Positions 1 to 4,910 are shown, counted from the first letter of the stretch. The stretch: 5,293 bases of DNA from Bacteroidales bacterium (GCA_017483985.1 JAFUUB010000007.1:1-5293); one strand, 5' to 3'. The notes: generated from the letters alone by a model not told the origin. Numbers and translations: made by a program.

Positions 1-1
1 G

Positions 2-1084
2 ATCGACGCCGTGGGCCGCGCCCGTGGCAAGAATGTAGGATTCTCTTCCAACGACGAGCGGGAGAACACCCTGAACCAGCTCCTCACCGAGATGGACGGC
101 TTCGGCAGCAACAGCGGCGTGATCGTGCTCGCCGCGACCAACCGGGCCGACATCCTGGACAAGGCCCTGATGCGTGCCGGCCGTTTCGACCGCCAGATCC
201 ATGTCACGCTGCCGGACCTCAATGAGCGCAAGGAGATCTTCCAGGTCCACCTGAAGCCGCTCAAGCTCTCCCCGAACTTCGACCTCGACGCCATCGCCAA
301 GAATACGCCGGGCTTCTCCGGAGCCGACATCGCCAACGTCTGCAACGAAGCGGCCCTGACGGCTGCCCGCCGCGGCAAGTCGGACATCGACAACCAGGAT
401 TTCTCCGACGCCGTAGACCGCGTGGTCGGCGGTATCGAGCGCAAGAAGACCATCATGTCTCCGGAGGAGAAGCGCCTGACCGCCTTCCACGAAGCCGGCC
501 ACGCCGTCGCAGGCTGGCTCCTGCCGGGTTGCGACCCCGTCCTGAAGGTCTCCATCATCCCGCGCGGACAGGCCCTGGGCATCACCTGGATGCTCCCGGA
601 CGAGAAAGTGACCCTCTCCAAGGCGGAAATGATGGACGACATGTGCAGCCTGGTCGCCGGACGCGTGGCGGAAGAGCTCGTCAACGACGGCGTCCCTTGC
701 ACGGGTGCGCTCAGCGATTTCGAGCGCATGACCAAGATGGCCTACGCCATGGTGACCTACTACGGCATGAGCAAGAAGGTGGGCAACCTCTCCTTCTACG
801 ACGCCACCGGCAGCTACGAGTTCACCAAACCCTATAGCGAGAAGACGGCCGAGCTGATCGACGCCGAGGTCAAGGCCCTGATCGACGAGGTGACGGAGAA
901 GACCCGGAAGATCCTGACGGACAACTGGGCCGGCCTGACGCAGCTCGCCGAGTTGCTGATCGACAAGGAGGTCATCATGGCCGACGACATCGAGAAGATC
1001 TTCGGCCCCAAGGCCGGCAAGCACGGCGAAGAGCGCCTCCGCAAGACGGAGGATCAGGCTCCGGAGGATCCGACCCATGAATAA
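2..1084 (+). CDS. ftsH: ATP-dependent zinc metalloprotease FtsH, C-terminal part (5' end outside window)
   Basis: FtsH is a membrane-anchored hexameric AAA+ protease that unfolds and degrades membrane and short-lived cytosolic proteins. The visible 360 residues begin in the Walker B region (IDAVGRARG), so the transmembrane segments and Walker A lie upstream of the window; the frame is open to the left edge, so the gene is cut by the window and not truncated. The second region of homology follows (AATNRADILDKALMRAGRFDR) with its arginine fingers at fragment residues 58 and 61. The peptidase domain has the zinc motif HEAGH at 163-167, and Asp239 in SDFERMTK is in the place of the third zinc ligand. 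The C-terminus is charged and low in complexity (KHGEERLRKTEDQAPEDPTHE), as is usual. The stop TAA overlaps the first 8 bases of cdsA, so the two are probably translationally coupled. Identity is very secure. Confidence 0.98.
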   Translation: MDAVGRARGKNVGFSSNDERENTLNQLLTEMDGFGSNSGVIVLAATNRADILDKALMRAGRFDRQIHVTLPDLNERKEIFQVHLKPLKLSPNFDLDAIAKNTPGFSGADIANVCNEAALTAARRGKSDIDNQDFSDAVDRVVGGIERKKTIMSPEEKRLTAFHEAGHAVAGWLLPGCDPVLKVSIIPRGQALGITWMLPDEKVTLSKAEMMDDMCSLVAGRVAEELVNDGVPCTGALSDFERMTKMAYAMVTYYGMSKKVGNLSFYDATGSYEFTKPYSEKTAELIDAEVKALIDEVTEKTRKILTDNWAGLTQLAELLIDKEVIMADDIEKIFGPKAGKHGEERLRKTEDQAPEDPTHE

Positions 1085-1907
1085 CTTCTGGACACGCACC
1101 CTGGTCGGCATCGTCTTCCTGGCGGTGATGGTGTTCGGCCTGATCTGGGACAGGACGCTGTTCGGCGCCCTGTTCGCCGTTATCCTCTGGGTTGCCTTGC
1201 AGGAATTCTACAGCATGGCCCTGGGTTCCCGCTTCCTCTTCCAGCAGAAGCTGGGACTGGTGACGGGCGCCCTGGCGTTCCTGCTGGTCGCCAGCCACTT
1301 CTTCTATGGATGGAGCCTTGGATGGCTGGTGCTGCCGCTGCTCTGCCTGCTGCTGATCCCCGTGACCAGCCTGTTCCTGCCGTCCCGCGAGGGCTTCGGT
1401 GACCTGACCTACATCTATGCCGGCCTGCTCTATATCGCGCTGCCGATCTCGCTGTCGCCCATGCTGGTGATGGACGGAGAGGTCTATGACGGCTGGCTGC
1501 TGCTCTCCTTCTTCATCCTGATCTGGGTCTCGGACGTGGGAGCCTATTGTGTCGGATCCATCCTGGGAAGGCGTCCGGACGCCCGCAAGCTGGCGCCGTC
1601 CATCTCGCCCAACAAGTCCTGGTGGGGCTTCGCGGGCGGCCTGGTCTTCTGCGTGGCGGCGGCGATCGGCCTGCATTTCCTGACCTGGCTTCCGTACAGC
1701 CTGGTCCACTGCATCGTCATCGGCCTGATCATCGCCGTGGCCGGTACGTGCGGAGACCTCTTCGAATCGATGTGGAAGCGCCATTTCGGGGTCAAGGACT
1801 CCGGCAAGTGCATCCCGGGCCACGGCGGGATGCTCGACCGCTTCGACAGCAGTCTCGTGGCTATCCCCATGGCATGTATCTACCTGACCTTGATTGAATT
1901 GATATGA
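1077..1907 (+). CDS. cdsA: Phosphatidate cytidylyltransferase (CDP-diacylglycerol synthase) CdsA
   Basis: This integral membrane enzyme makes CDP-diacylglycerol from phosphatidic acid and CTP, the precursor of all bacterial phospholipids. The 276-residue length is normal for the family. Most of the protein is hydrophobic, with roughly seven or eight membrane-spanning stretches from residue 8 onwards. The diagnostic CDP-diglyceride synthase signature is complete at residues 231-257: S..KR followed by KDSGK, PGHGG, and DRFD, including the metal-binding aspartates near the C-terminus. The ATG at 1077 lies inside the end of ftsH, with GGAGG about 9 bases upstream (1063-1067) as a plausible ribosome binding site. 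The stop overlaps the psd start as ATGA. The position between ftsH and psd is typical for Bacteroidota. Identity is secure. Confidence 0.97.
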   Translation: MNNFWTRTLVGIVFLAVMVFGLIWDRTLFGALFAVILWVALQEFYSMALGSRFLFQQKLGLVTGALAFLLVASHFFYGWSLGWLVLPLLCLLLIPVTSLFLPSREGFGDLTYIYAGLLYIALPISLSPMLVMDGEVYDGWLLLSFFILIWVSDVGAYCVGSILGRRPDARKLAPSISPNKSWWGFAGGLVFCVAAAIGLHFLTWLPYSLVHCIVIGLIIAVAGTCGDLFESMWKRHFGVKDSGKCIPGHGGMLDRFDSSLVAIPMACIYLTLIELI

Positions 1908-2557
1908 GAATTGACCGGGACTCCAGGGGCTCGCTAGCGCTCGTCTATATCATTGGGGCGGCTTTGATCGCCGTTTTCCTCTGCTTCATCCGGCAGCCCT
2001 GGCTGTCCTGGCCCATGTCGGCGCTCGTGCTCTGGTTCTGCATCTGGCAGACGGCTTTTTTCAGGGTGCCCGACCGGAAGCGGACCGGAACGCCGCGTTC
2101 CGTGACGTCCGTCGCGGACGGCAAGGTCGTCATCGTCGAGAAAACCTTCGAGCCGGAATACCTCAAGACCGACTGCATCCAGATTTCGGTCTACATGAAT
2201 TTCTTCGACGTCCATGCCAATTTCTGGCCGGCGGACGGGGAAGTGACCTACTATCACTACTACCCGGGCAAGCATTTCCTGGCCTTTGCCCCCAAGGCAT
2301 CGGAGGAGAACGAACATTCCTGCGTGGGGATGCAGATGCCGTGCGGGAAGCGGATCCTGTTCAAGCAGCTTGCCGGCGTGTTCGCCCGCCGCATCGTATG
2401 CTACGCGCATGACGGCGTGTCCGTGAGCCGGGGCGCCCAGTGCGGCATCATCAAGTTCGGGTCGCGCATCGACCTGTACGTGCCGCTGGACGCCGAGATC
2501 AAAGTCAAGGTAGGGGATACGGTCCGCGCCTGCGAGACGGTCATAGCTGAGCTATGA
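1904..2557 (+). CDS. psd: Phosphatidylserine decarboxylase proenzyme, short form (Psd)
   Basis: The enzyme decarboxylates phosphatidylserine to phosphatidylethanolamine and depends on a pyruvoyl group made by self-cleavage. At 217 residues it belongs to the short (PSD-A) class. Two hydrophobic helices (about 12-28 and 36-52) anchor it in the inner membrane. The catalytic core contains VADGKV at 70-75 (catalytic Asp72), FDVHANFWP at 101-109 (conserved His104) and the self-processing motif FGSR with Gly186-Ser187; cleavage there would yield a beta chain of 186 residues and a 31-residue alpha chain whose Ser187 becomes the pyruvoyl group. The start ATG overlaps the cdsA TGA by four bases, which indicates coupled translation. 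The phosphatidylserine synthase (pssA) often found next in Bacteroidota is not here; the next gene is on the other strand. Confidence 0.96.
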   Translation: MRIDRDSRGSLALVYIIGAALIAVFLCFIRQPWLSWPMSALVLWFCIWQTAFFRVPDRKRTGTPRSVTSVADGKVVIVEKTFEPEYLKTDCIQISVYMNFFDVHANFWPADGEVTYYHYYPGKHFLAFAPKASEENEHSCVGMQMPCGKRILFKQLAGVFARRIVCYAHDGVSVSRGAQCGIIKFGSRIDLYVPLDAEIKVKVGDTVRACETVIAEL

Positions 2558-2564
2558 CCGTCTC
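2534..2564 (+). terminator. 14-bp perfect hairpin at the end of psd (likely transcription end of the ftsH-cdsA-psd operon)
   Basis: The arms GAGACGGTCATAGC (2534-2547) and GCTATGACCGTCTC (2551-2564) are exact reverse complements around a TGA loop. The hairpin covers the last codons and the stop of psd. No T-run follows on the plus strand, so it is not a textbook intrinsic terminator, but its strength and its place between convergent genes fit an end-of-operon structure or an mRNA 3'-end stabiliser working in both directions. Confidence 0.55.
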
Positions 2565-2582
2565 TCGCCGGCAAGCCGGCGA
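2565..2582. terminator. Second GC-rich hairpin in the convergent psd / HAD intergenic gap
   Basis: TCGCCGG (2565-2571) pairs with CCGGCGA (2576-2582) around a CAAG loop, directly abutting the psd hairpin with no spacer. It lies wholly between psd and the end of the minus-strand HAD gene. It is probably part of a bidirectional termination region for the two convergent operons, but no U-tract is present on either strand. Confidence 0.4.
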
Positions 2583-2583
2583 A

Positions 2584-3228
2584 TTACCTACGGGGGGCGT
2601 TCCCCCCGAAACCCCCTGCGTCGCTATGCTCCGAAAGTAGATTGGCAAGTTCTTTTCGCACCTGCTCTGCGTCATGGAATACGATTCCCCGGATGCCCAG
2701 GCTCTCTCCGCCGGCGGCGTTGCGGGGATTGTCGTCGATGAAGAGGCACTCTTCGCCCTTCAGGCCAAACCGGTCCAGCAGGATCCTGTACAGGGCCGGA
2801 TCCGGCTTCATGGTCATCTCCTCGCCGGACACGACGTAGCCGTCCAGCAGCCCGAAGACCGGATAGCGGTCCAGCACCAGCGGGAAGGTCTCGCGGGACC
2901 AGTTGGTCAGGCCGTATACGCCATAGCCCCGCGCCTTCAGGTCTTGGACCAGCGCGCGCATCCCGGGGATCTCTCCGCCCATCATCTCGATCCAGCGGCC
3001 GTAGTACATCCGGATCTCCTTCTCCCATTTCGGGAAGAGGGCCACACGCTCTTCCGTGATGTCGCGGAGCGGTCTCCCGCCGTCCGCCTGCGTGTTCCAG
3101 GCATAGGGGCAGATCTCCGTCAGGAACCACTCCGTCTTCTGCGGATCGTTGAAGTAGGGACCATACAAATGGTGCGGATCCCAGTCGACCAGGACCGCAC
3201 CGAAATCGAAAATGATATTGCGGATCAC
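2584..3228 (-). CDS. HAD-superfamily (subfamily IA) hydrolase / phosphatase, YihX-like
   Basis: This is a haloacid-dehalogenase-type phosphohydrolase of 214 residues. Motif I is FDFGAVLVDWD with the nucleophile Asp8; residue 10, usually the acid/base Asp, is Gly, as in the DxGNV type of sugar-phosphate phosphatases such as YihX. Motif II is the Thr108 of GLTN, motif III the Lys141 of MKPDP, and motif IV the pair Asp165-Asp166 in LFIDDN. Residues 15-95 form a helical C1-type cap. The substrate cannot be told; glucose-1-phosphate or another small sugar phosphate is only a family-based guess. The start is a GTG at 3226-3228 that overlaps the TGA of the upstream lipoprotein gene by 4 bases (GTGA), so it is cotranscribed and coupled. 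The C-terminal tail (residues 199-214, SEHSDAGGFGGNAPRR) looks added, being encoded by a G-rich hairpin sequence. Confidence 0.9.
   Translation of the reverse strand: MIRNIIFDFGAVLVDWDPHHLYGPYFNDPQKTEWFLTEICPYAWNTQADGGRPLRDITEERVALFPKWEKEIRMYYGRWIEMMGGEIPGMRALVQDLKARGYGVYGLTNWSRETFPLVLDRYPVFGLLDGYVVSGEEMTMKPDPALYRILLDRFGLKGEECLFIDDNPRNAAGGESLGIRGIVFHDAEQVRKELANLLSEHSDAGGFGGNAPRR
2591..2608. repeat. G-run/C-run hairpin, REP-like candidate, inside the 3' end of the HAD gene
   Basis: CGGGGGG (2591-2597) pairs perfectly with CCCCCCG (2602-2608) around a CGTT loop. The neighbouring C-run (2612-2616) and the following bases to about 2632 have no role in the HAD fold and encode the odd Gly-rich tail. 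The sequence has the look of a dispersed extragenic palindrome found in high-GC Bacteroidales, but copy number cannot be tested within this window. Confidence 0.35.
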
Positions 3229-3677
3229 TTGTTGCTGCTGCGGGTCGTAATCAGGATGACACCGTTGGCACCCCGAGATCCGTAAATCGCCGTCGTAGAA
3301 GCATCCTTGAGCACGTCAATGCTTTGCACTTCTTCAGGGCTGATGCTGCTGATGTCGCTGGTTTCCATGCCGTCCACGATGATCAGCGGTTCGTTGCTGC
3401 TGTTGATGGAGCGCTCGCCGCGGATCCGGATGGATGTGCCGACCACCTCGACACCGGCCACGCGTCCCTGCAGGTACTCATAGATGTTGGAATATCCTGA
3501 TCCCCGCGGGACTTTCAGGCTGGCCGTAGAGGCCGTCGAGTCTTTCTTCTTGATCTTCTGGTAGCCGAGATTTACTTCCTCCTCGCCGGGATCCCGCCCG
3601 TCGGGAGTATATAATTTGCTGGATCCGCATGCCGAGACCATCATCACGGCCAAAAGGAATAAGGCAATTTTTTTCAT
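3225..3677 (-). CDS. Small lipoprotein consisting of a TonB-dependent receptor (SusC/RagA-type) plug domain
   Basis: The 150-residue product has a lipoprotein signal peptide (MKKIALFLLAVMMVSAC) with the lipobox ending at Cys17. A short charged linker follows, in which NLGYQKIKKKDSTAS (36-50) resembles the start of mature SusC proteins (VGYG.QKK...). Residues 62-146 form a plug domain: YEYLQGRVAGVEV, SIRIRG (82-87), PLIIVDG (97-103), and IDVLKDASTTAIYGSRGANG (120-139) followed by VILITT. There is no beta-barrel, and the stop is clean, so this is a free-standing plug and not a visible frameshifted receptor. Its role is unknown; it may sit at the outer membrane and interact with TonB-dependent transporters. 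The ATG at 3677 is chosen over upstream in-frame starts because it begins the signal peptide and lies about 25 bases behind a good promoter; longer readings would run into the tRNA. It is coupled to the HAD gene downstream. Confidence 0.88.
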   Translation of the reverse strand: MKKIALFLLAVMMVSACGSSKLYTPDGRDPGEEEVNLGYQKIKKKDSTASTASLKVPRGSGYSNIYEYLQGRVAGVEVVGTSIRIRGERSINSSNEPLIIVDGMETSDISSISPEEVQSIDVLKDASTTAIYGSRGANGVILITTRSSNK

Positions 3678-3700
3678 GGCAGGACAATTCATATAATGTT

Positions 3701-3731
3701 CAAAATTACACAATATTTGACAGAAAACAAA
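3701..3731 (-). promoter_or_regulatory. Bacteroidota-type promoter for the plug lipoprotein / HAD operon
   Basis: On the minus strand the -33 box TTTG (3731-3728) and the -7 box TAATTTTG (3708-3701) are separated by exactly 19 bases, matching the Bacteroidota consensus TTTG / TAnnTTTG. The expected transcription start is near 3695, giving a leader of about 18 bases before the ATG at 3677. No Shine-Dalgarno sequence is visible in the AT-rich leader, which is normal in this phylum. Confidence 0.75.
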
Positions 3732-3775
3732 TCCCGGACCATTTTCCGTTATGCGATTTTGGAAGTCCGGGATTT
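3729..3775. repeat. 11-bp perfect inverted repeat spanning the divergent promoters
   Basis: AAATCCCGGAC (3729-3739) and GTCCGGGATTT (3765-3775) are exact reverse complements; the stem can extend inward by TTCC/GGAA (3744-3747 with 3761-3764) past a 4-base bulge. The left arm covers the -33 box of the lipoprotein promoter and the right arm lies in the spacer of the tRNA promoter, with T-runs beyond the right arm. It may be an operator acting on both promoters, or a bidirectional terminator-like structure. Confidence 0.5.
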
Positions 3776-3788
3776 TTGCGTATATTTG
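3758..3788 (+). promoter_or_regulatory. Bacteroidota-type promoter for tRNA-Cys
   Basis: The -33 box TTTG (3758-3761) and the -7 box TATATTTG (3781-3788) are 19 bases apart, a full match to TTTG / TAnnTTTG. Transcription should start around 3793-3795, a few bases before the mature tRNA 5' end at 3800. Confidence 0.8.
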
Positions 3789-3799
3789 CATTCCGCAAC

Positions 3800-3870
3800 G
3801 GTGCGTTGGCCGAGTGGCTAGGCGCAGGTCTGCAAAACCTGTCACAGTGGTTCGATTCCGCTACGCACCT
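3800..3870 (+). tRNA. tRNA-Cys (anticodon GCA)
   Basis: A complete 71-base cloverleaf can be folded by hand. The acceptor stem is GGTGCGT (3800-3806) with ACGCACC (3863-3869), and the discriminator T3870 is the U73 required by cysteinyl-tRNA synthetase. The D stem is GCC (3809-3811) with GGC (3821-3823). The anticodon stem is CAGGT (3825-3829) with ACCTG (3837-3841), and its loop CTGCAAA holds GCA at 3832-3834. The T stem is AGTGG (3846-3850) with CCGCT (3858-3862) around TTCGATT. CCA is not encoded, as is usual in Bacteroidota. It has its own promoter upstream and an intrinsic terminator downstream, so it is a single-gene unit. The abrupt change of base composition after it makes its 3' end a likely integration site. 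Confidence 0.97.
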
Positions 3871-3874
3871 CTCA

Positions 3875-3912
3875 AATCGCCCTTACAGATGTCTGTAGGG
3901 GCGATTGCTTTT
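3875..3912 (+). terminator. Intrinsic terminator of tRNA-Cys
   Basis: AATCGCCCTTACAG (3875-3888) pairs with CTGTAGGGGCGATT (3893-3906) over 14 bp with one wobble, closed by an ATGT loop and followed by GCTTTT (3907-3912). It begins 4 bases after the tRNA discriminator base. Confidence 0.85.
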
Positions 3913-3916
3913 AAAA

Positions 3917-3947
3917 TTGTCCCGAATTTGTCCCGGATAATTGTCGT
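3917..3947 (+). repeat. Short direct repeats TTGTCCCG, 11-base period
   Basis: TTGTCCCG occurs at 3917-3924 and again at 3928-3935, 11 bases apart, with a degenerate third copy TTGTCGTT at 3941-3947. The copies are phased at about one helical turn and sit just beyond the tRNA terminator, where an integrated element would carry recombinase-binding sites. Function is not shown by the sequence. Confidence 0.35.
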
Positions 3948-3959
3948 TGCCCCGAAGTC

Positions 3960-4040
3960 GGAAAAGAGATAGCCCCACTTGCTGTCACAGCAGGTGGGGC
4001 CGTTTGAATTATTAACGGGTCAGTCTATAGACTTTCCGTT
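3960..4040 (-). ncRNA. Candidate small non-coding RNA with own promoter and terminator
   Basis: On the minus strand a promoter at 4075-4045 would start a transcript near 4040. That transcript would fold at its very 5' end into AACGG/CCGTT (4040-4036 with 4018-4014) enclosing the palindrome AGTCTATAGACT (4033-4022). It would end in a 13-bp hairpin (4000-3988 with 3984-3972, loop TGA) followed by the pyrimidine-rich TATCTCTTTTCC. No open reading frame fits between the two. The predicted RNA is about 80 bases. It lies at the edge of the suspected mobile element, head-on to tRNA-Cys. Known families were not recognised. An alternative is that the hairpin is only a terminator for the two genes at 4185-4894. 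Confidence 0.35.
3972..4000. terminator. 13-bp hairpin, bidirectional terminator candidate
   Basis: GCCCCACTTGCTG (3972-3984) pairs with CAGCAGGTGGGGC (3988-4000) with one wobble and a 3-base loop. On the minus strand it is followed by TATCTCTTTTCC, which favours termination of leftward transcription (the candidate small RNA, or the helix-turn-helix operon whose last stop is at 4185). On the plus strand the tail CGTTTGAATTATT is weaker. Confidence 0.55.
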
Positions 4041-4044
4041 GATG

Positions 4045-4075
4045 CAAAGGTAGCAACTTCCACTTAGTTTTCAAT
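4045..4075 (-). promoter_or_regulatory. Bacteroidota-type promoter reading leftwards
   Basis: On the minus strand TACCTTTG (4052-4045) is a full TAnnTTTG -7 box, and ATTG (4075-4072) matches 3 of 4 bases of the -33 box at the standard 19-base spacing. No coding region lies downstream before the tRNA, which is the main reason to propose a small RNA. Confidence 0.55.
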
Positions 4076-4149
4076 GTCTCGGGTCAAAAGAAAAACATAT
4101 AAGTATTCCACGCTCTTCTGGTAAGAAAAAACTGAATGGAATAGTCTGC

Positions 4150-4180
4150 ATTGTATATAAAGTACAATTGGTTGTACAAT
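4150..4180. repeat. Cluster of ATTGTAC/GTACAAT half-sites beyond the helix-turn-helix operon
   Basis: GTACAAT occurs at 4162-4168 and 4174-4180, 12 bases apart. Inverted partners are ATTGTA at 4150-4155 and TTGTAC at 4172-4177, so 4162-4177 also reads as GTACAA-TTGG-TTGTAC. It may be a protein-binding site (excisionase or integrase arm site) or a weak hairpin after the operon. Confidence 0.3.
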
Positions 4181-4184
4181 ACTG

Positions 4185-4526
4185 TTATTCCCGGTATTTT
4201 CGGCTTCTAGTAAAGAAGTCCCCTATACCGTATCTCATCGCACGTGGAATCCAGGCTTCTATCTCCTTTTTCCTGAAAACAGGTGTTCCTCCTGACATGT
4301 AGTAGGGGATTTTTTCAGAGTACATCCAACCACGTAGTGTGGTGATCCTGGGGTGTCCAGGTATCATGTTGCACAGTTCGTATATGTTCAACCACTCCTC
4401 CTGTTTGCCTATCGCTTCATCATTTTCTGGCCCCATTCTTAGGTCGAGCCATCTGTTAATCAATTCCAGTTCTTTGACGATTCTGGCGAGGATTTCTGGA
4501 ATCACTGCTATATTGATTCTTTCCAT
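4185..4526 (-). CDS. Helix-turn-helix protein, excisionase-like (second of a tandem pair)
   Basis: The 113-residue product has an N-terminal helical segment (about 1-32, INIAVIPEILARIVKELELINRWL) like the leading coiled segment of small Bacteroidota element proteins. A winged helix-turn-helix of the HTH_17/excisionase type follows at about 45-93: WLNIYELCNMIPGHP, TTLRGWMYSEKIPYYM, then the wing PVFRKKEIEAWI. It aligns along its length with the protein encoded just upstream (shared ELCN.[LI]P.HP and IPYY.), so the two arose by duplication. Pairs of such proteins are known in Bacteroides elements as recombination directionality factors (Xis2c/Xis2d of CTnDOT, orf2/orf2x of NBU1). It begins 5 bases after the stop of its paralogue and must be in the same operon. 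The DNA-binding fold is likely; the excisionase role is inference, and a plain regulator is possible. Confidence 0.75.
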   Translation of the reverse strand: MERINIAVIPEILARIVKELELINRWLDLRMGPENDEAIGKQEEWLNIYELCNMIPGHPRITTLRGWMYSEKIPYYMSGGTPVFRKKEIEAWIPRAMRYGIGDFFTRSRKYRE

Positions 4527-4531
4527 TCGTT

Positions 4532-4894
4532 CTACTGTCCTCTTGTTTTCAATCGACTCATTTCCTGACGGTTCTCAGCTTCTTCAATCATTTCGGTCCA
4601 ATCCTTCACTCGCGTACGGAGCAACCACTTGTCGATTTCGGATTTCTTGAAGAATGAGCGCTTGCCTTGCTTGTAATACGGAATGGTGTTATTATGACAC
4701 CAGCTGTAGACTGTCTTTGAAGACGGATGCGAAGGCAAGTAATTACATAGCTCATTTATACCCATGATTTCCGGGTGATCTCCGGATGGGGAAGAGGGAA
4801 ACGTGATCTTGTCAATTTTCTCATCAATGCTTGCAAGCAATTCTGCAATCCGGCCAACGAGTTCCGGGACCATCTCGAATGTATAATTACTCAT
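4532..4894 (-). CDS. Helix-turn-helix protein, excisionase-like (first of a tandem pair)
   Basis: The 120-residue product starts with a predicted helix (EMVPELVGRIAELLASIDEKIDKI, about 6-29), then a short linker, then an HTH_17/MerR-like winged helix-turn-helix at about 44-92: GINELCNYLPSHP, KTVYSWCHNNTIPYYKQGKRSFFKKSEIDKWL. The IPYYKQGK..FFKKSEI wing is typical of excisionase-family proteins of Bacteroidota integrative elements. A charged C-terminal tail follows (ENRQEMSRLKTRGQ). The ATG at 4894 is preceded by AT-rich sequence without a Shine-Dalgarno and by a repeat-rich candidate operator at 4911-4937. Codon use is AT-richer than the ftsH region, in line with foreign origin. Likely partner of its downstream paralogue in controlling excision or element gene expression; the role is inferred from family and place. 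Confidence 0.78.
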   Translation of the reverse strand: MSNYTFEMVPELVGRIAELLASIDEKIDKITFPSSPSGDHPEIMGINELCNYLPSHPSSKTVYSWCHNNTIPYYKQGKRSFFKKSEIDKWLLRTRVKDWTEMIEEAENRQEMSRLKTRGQ

Positions 4895-4910
4895 GTCGTT
4901 AGATTTTTTA

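Noticed and set aside
975..1823. Long minus-strand open frame (282 codons) opposite cdsA
   Set aside because: It is antisense to a certain gene, is very rich in Gln, Asp, Arg and Gly as expected from a GC-rich opposite strand, and shows no domain.
2674..3285. Plus-strand open frame opposite the HAD gene
   Set aside because: The minus strand encodes all HAD motifs in order; this frame has no recognisable motif and is a by-product of GC-rich codon use.
3678..3845. N-terminal extension of the plug lipoprotein to 206 residues
   Set aside because: The extension would cross the promoter and run antisense into tRNA-Cys, and would bury the signal peptide; the start at 3677 is clearly better.
3751..3972. 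Plus-strand open frames across tRNA-Cys (3629-3898 and 3751-3972)
   Set aside because: They translate a tRNA gene and its terminator, and have no protein features.
4003..4035. Plus-strand promoter (TTTG 4003-4006, then TATAGACT after 19 bases)
   Set aside because: The -7 box lacks the TTTG half and the start of the spacing match lies in the hairpin palindrome; no convincing gene follows.
4339..4650. Plus-strand open frame opposite the two helix-turn-helix genes
   Set aside because: It spans both minus-strand genes antisense, and the minus-strand products align with each other as paralogues, which supports that strand.
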